In this document: piece after piece, positions 61,652 through 64,000 of the stretch
Layout: each line of letters starts with the position of its first letter
How positions within the stretch are numbered: the first letter of the stretch is position 1
NCBI GenBank assembly: GCA_963555705.1
Contig: OY743174.1
Coordinates: 55,574,234-55,638,233, forward strand
DNA length: 64,000 bases
From: Ligustrum vulgare
Lineage: Eukaryota; Streptophyta; Magnoliopsida; Lamiales; Oleaceae
Direction of reading: 5' to 3'
Position numbers and translations under genes: made by a program
The notes under the pieces: model-generated
Databases searched by the model: none
The model's input: the letters and a program-made list of their open reading frames with translations, nothing else
What the model was told of the DNA's origin: nothing

Positions 61652-62335
61652 TTCTAAGTCGTTACTTTGTATACAAAACGATTTTAATGTCGTTCCAGGC
61701 AAACAAGCCAAATACCAACATCGAAGTCGTTCGCAACTATATTAAATGTCGTTACTTAGTAAATCACACTGCCTCTTACATTTTCAAAGTAACGACTTCG
61801 GTGCCGTTCGGAACGACATTAATGTCGTTACAGTTGAAAAACCTTTCTGCTTAACTGTTGCTCATAACGACATATAAGTCGGTACTTTGTACACCAAACG
61901 ATTTTAATGTCGTTCCAGTCAAACAAGACAAATAACAACATCGAATTCGTTCTGAACTATATTAAATGTCGTTACTCAGTAAACCACTCTGATTCTTACA
62001 TTTTCAAAGTAACGACTTCGGTGGCGTTCCAAACGACATTAATGTCGTTACAGTTGAAAAACCTTTCTACTTAACTGTTTCTCATAACGACATATAGGTC
62101 GTTACTTTGCCATAAAAACGATTTTAATGTCGTTCCAGAAAAACAAGACAAATAACAACATCGAATTCGTTCTGAACTTTATTAAATGTCGTTACTCAGT
62201 AAACCACTCCGCTTCTTACATTTTCAAAGTAACGACTTCGGAGTCGTTCAGAACGACATTAATGTCGTTACAGTTGAAAAACCTTTCTGCTTAACTGTTG
62301 CTCATAACGACATAGAAGTCGTTACTTTGCCATCT
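61652..62335 (+). repeat. three tandem 220-bp repeats rich in AACGAC/GTCGTT palindromes
   Basis: TTTTCAAAGTAACGACTTCG recurs at 61781, 62001 and 62221, exactly 220 bp apart. Each unit carries the perfect palindrome AACGACATTAATGTCGTT and several imperfect ones. A fourth partial unit begins near 62312. Inverted copies are at about 63720-64000. Confidence 0.92.
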
Positions 62336-64000
62336 AACGACATAATTGTCGTTACATATATTTACAGATATACCCTCGTCGTGTCTCATTTCCCAACGGT
62401 CGACAAAGTCGCACTAACTTCTGAAGAACGATGTTGAAGTCGTTGTAACGACTTCAAATCCGTTATCGTCTGAAAGGTCGTTCCATTGTAAACGTAACAA
62501 CAATGATCTCGTTTCCGTAGAAAAAAGCCTAAAACGATGTGGATGTCATTCACGTTTCAGTAGAACGAGTTATAGATCGTTATGTTTCAGTGTCAGAAAG
62601 TAACGTAACGATAATTATGTCGTTTGTTTGTAAATTTGACGACATTAAGCTTGTTTCAGTGTACTTTACAACTAAAACGATATAAATATAGTTTCTTCAA
62701 TAACAAAACTATATTGGAATCGTTATGTTCTTGGCCGAATAAATATCATAACTAGTTCAATGTCGTTCTTTTGTGATTCTAGCGAAGTCCATGTCGTTCC
62801 AGTGTAAATTATTACTATAACGTCGTGTATATCGTTACCTCGTGCGAATCACGACATTTATATCGTTATGGCGCAAATCGTCGATTTGATCGTTCCTTGT
62901 TGTCCGAAGTTCCTCCAACAGACGTAATCTATCAAAAATGGGTCGTAGAAGCTGATTCAAATACCTTGTAAATCGACATGATGAGGAAGAGATGATCAAA
63001 ATGAGATGTAGAAGTTCCAAGGTAATAGTTATCTAAAGGAACTTATTTTGATCATCTCTTCCTCATCATGTCGATTTACAAGGTGTTTGAATCAGCTTCT
63101 ACGACCCATTTTTGATAGATTACGTCTGTTGGAGGAACTTCGGACGACAAGGAACGATCAAATCGACGATTTGCGCCATAACGATATAAATGTCGTGATT
63201 CGCACGAGGTAACGATATACACGACGTTATAGTAATAATTTACACTGGAACGACATGGACTTCGCTAGAATCACAAAAGAACGACATTGAACTTGTTATG
63301 ATATTTATTCGGCCAAGAACATAACGATTCCAATATAGTTTTGTTATTGAAGAAACTATATTTATATCGTTTTAGTTGTAATGTACACTGGAACAAGCTT
63401 AATGTCGTCAAATTTACAAACAAACGACATAATTATCGTTACGTTACTTTCTGACACTGAAACATAACGATCTATAACTCGTTCTACTGAAACGTGAACG
63501 ACATCTACATCGTTTTAGGCTTTTTTTCTACGGAAACGAGATCATTGTTGTTACGTTTACAATGGAACAACCTTTCAGACGATAACGGATTTGAAGTCGT
63601 TACAACGACTTCAACATCGTTCTTCAGAAGTTAGTGCGACTTTGTCGACCGTTGGGAAATGAGACACGACGAGGGTATATCTGTAAATATATGTAACGAC
63701 AATTATGTCGTTAGATGGCAAAGTAACAACTTCTATGTCGTTATGAGCAACAGTTAAGCAGAAAGATTTTTCAACTGTAACGACATTAATGTCGTTCTGA
63801 ACGACTCCGAAGTCGTTACTTTGAAAATGTAAGAAGTAGAGTGGTTTACTGAGTAACGACATTTAATATAGTTCAGAACGAATTCGATGTTGTTATTTGT
63901 CTTGTTTTTCTGGAACGACATTAAAATCGTTTTTTATGGCAAAGTAACGACTTATATGTCGTTATGAGCAACAGTTAAGCAGAAAGGTTTTTCAACTGTA
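62049..64000. repeat. giant inverted repeat (arms at least 0.95 kb, loop 42 bp), cut by window end
   Basis: Left arm 62049-63002 and right arm 63045-64000 are inverse copies. Over the inner 117 bases I count only two mismatches. The loop (63003-63044) can itself pair (AAGTTCC with GGAACTT). The same 83-codon open frame appears on opposite strands (62186-62437 plus, 63611-63862 minus) because of this symmetry. The arms continue past 64000, and the symmetry axis is near 63024. Confidence 0.95.

Larger units (their letters stand above)
57925..64000 (+). mobile_element. Mutator-like element (MULE), continues past the window
   Basis: Contains a MuDR-type transposase (58961-61430), a 5' leader with a tandem duplication and AACGA(C/T)...GTCGTT sites, and a long 3' region with 220-bp repeats and a giant palindrome. 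The left end is probably near 57925 (GGGCATAGTCAAACAAAAC), where chromovirus LTR similarity stops, but the TIR and 9-bp duplication cannot be confirmed because the right end is outside. Confidence 0.7.

Noticed and set aside
62186..63862. Same 83-codon open frame on both strands (62186-62437 plus, 63611-63862 minus)
   Set aside because: It is a by-product of the inverted repeat; the sequence is built from AACGAC palindromes and has no protein-like features.
61652..64000. CRISPR-like regular repeats
   Set aside because: The spacing is by 220-bp tandem units and short palindromes inside a plant MULE, with no unique spacers or cas genes.

Overview
This is a plant nuclear genome window, almost certainly from a eudicot. 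It is AT-rich, has intron-containing plant-type genes, and is packed with Ty1/copia and Ty3/gypsy LTR retrotransposons, hAT and PIF/Harbinger-like MITEs and a Mutator-like element (MULE). I cannot name the species. No bacterial features, tRNA genes or CRISPR arrays were seen. LAYOUT. (1) 1-7.3 kb: the 5' part of a minus-strand GSK3/SHAGGY-like kinase gene of the ASK-kappa (subgroup IV) type. Five coding exons are in the window and the rest of the kinase lies before base 1. A hAT MITE with a perfect 8-bp target duplication sits in one intron, and that intron appears to start with GC rather than GT. (2) 7.3-24.8 kb: gene-free. It holds a decayed 5.5-kb gypsy element (9135-14652) inserted in a Harbinger-type MITE, two long inverted-repeat elements (16.4-17.6 and 17.7-19.0 kb), other MITEs and a minus-strand chromovirus LTR remnant. 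(3) 24.8-35.7 kb: the 3' end of a chromovirus pol followed by its 3' LTR. A short protease-only LTR element (25346-27930) and a copia element (28778-34146) are inserted in that LTR, each with target duplications. (4) 36.7-42.0 kb: an apparently intact plus-strand gene in seven coding exons for a 292-residue STAR/quaking-like KH RNA-binding protein. (5) 42.6-55.5 kb: remains of 12-oxophytodienoate reductase (OPR) genes. One is a short isolated fragment. The other is a pseudogene with stops, frameshifts and a missing exon, whose last coding exon was hit first by a hAT MITE and then by a young copia element across the MITE's right end. (6) 56.5-57.9 kb: another piece of the chromovirus LTR. (7) About 57.9 kb to the end: a MULE with a nearly complete MuDR-type transposase. 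It is followed by 220-bp tandem repeats dense in AACGAC/GTCGTT half-sites and then by a giant, nearly perfect inverted repeat (arms of at least 0.95 kb, 42-bp loop) that runs off the window. HOW THE PARTS RELATE. The two apparently functional genes (kinase and KH protein) are unrelated housekeeping or signalling genes. Everything between them is transposon biology. The most unusual structure is the MULE-associated palindrome at the right end: if transcribed it would fold into a kilobase-scale hairpin carrying MULE sequence, formally like the silencing locus Mu killer of maize.
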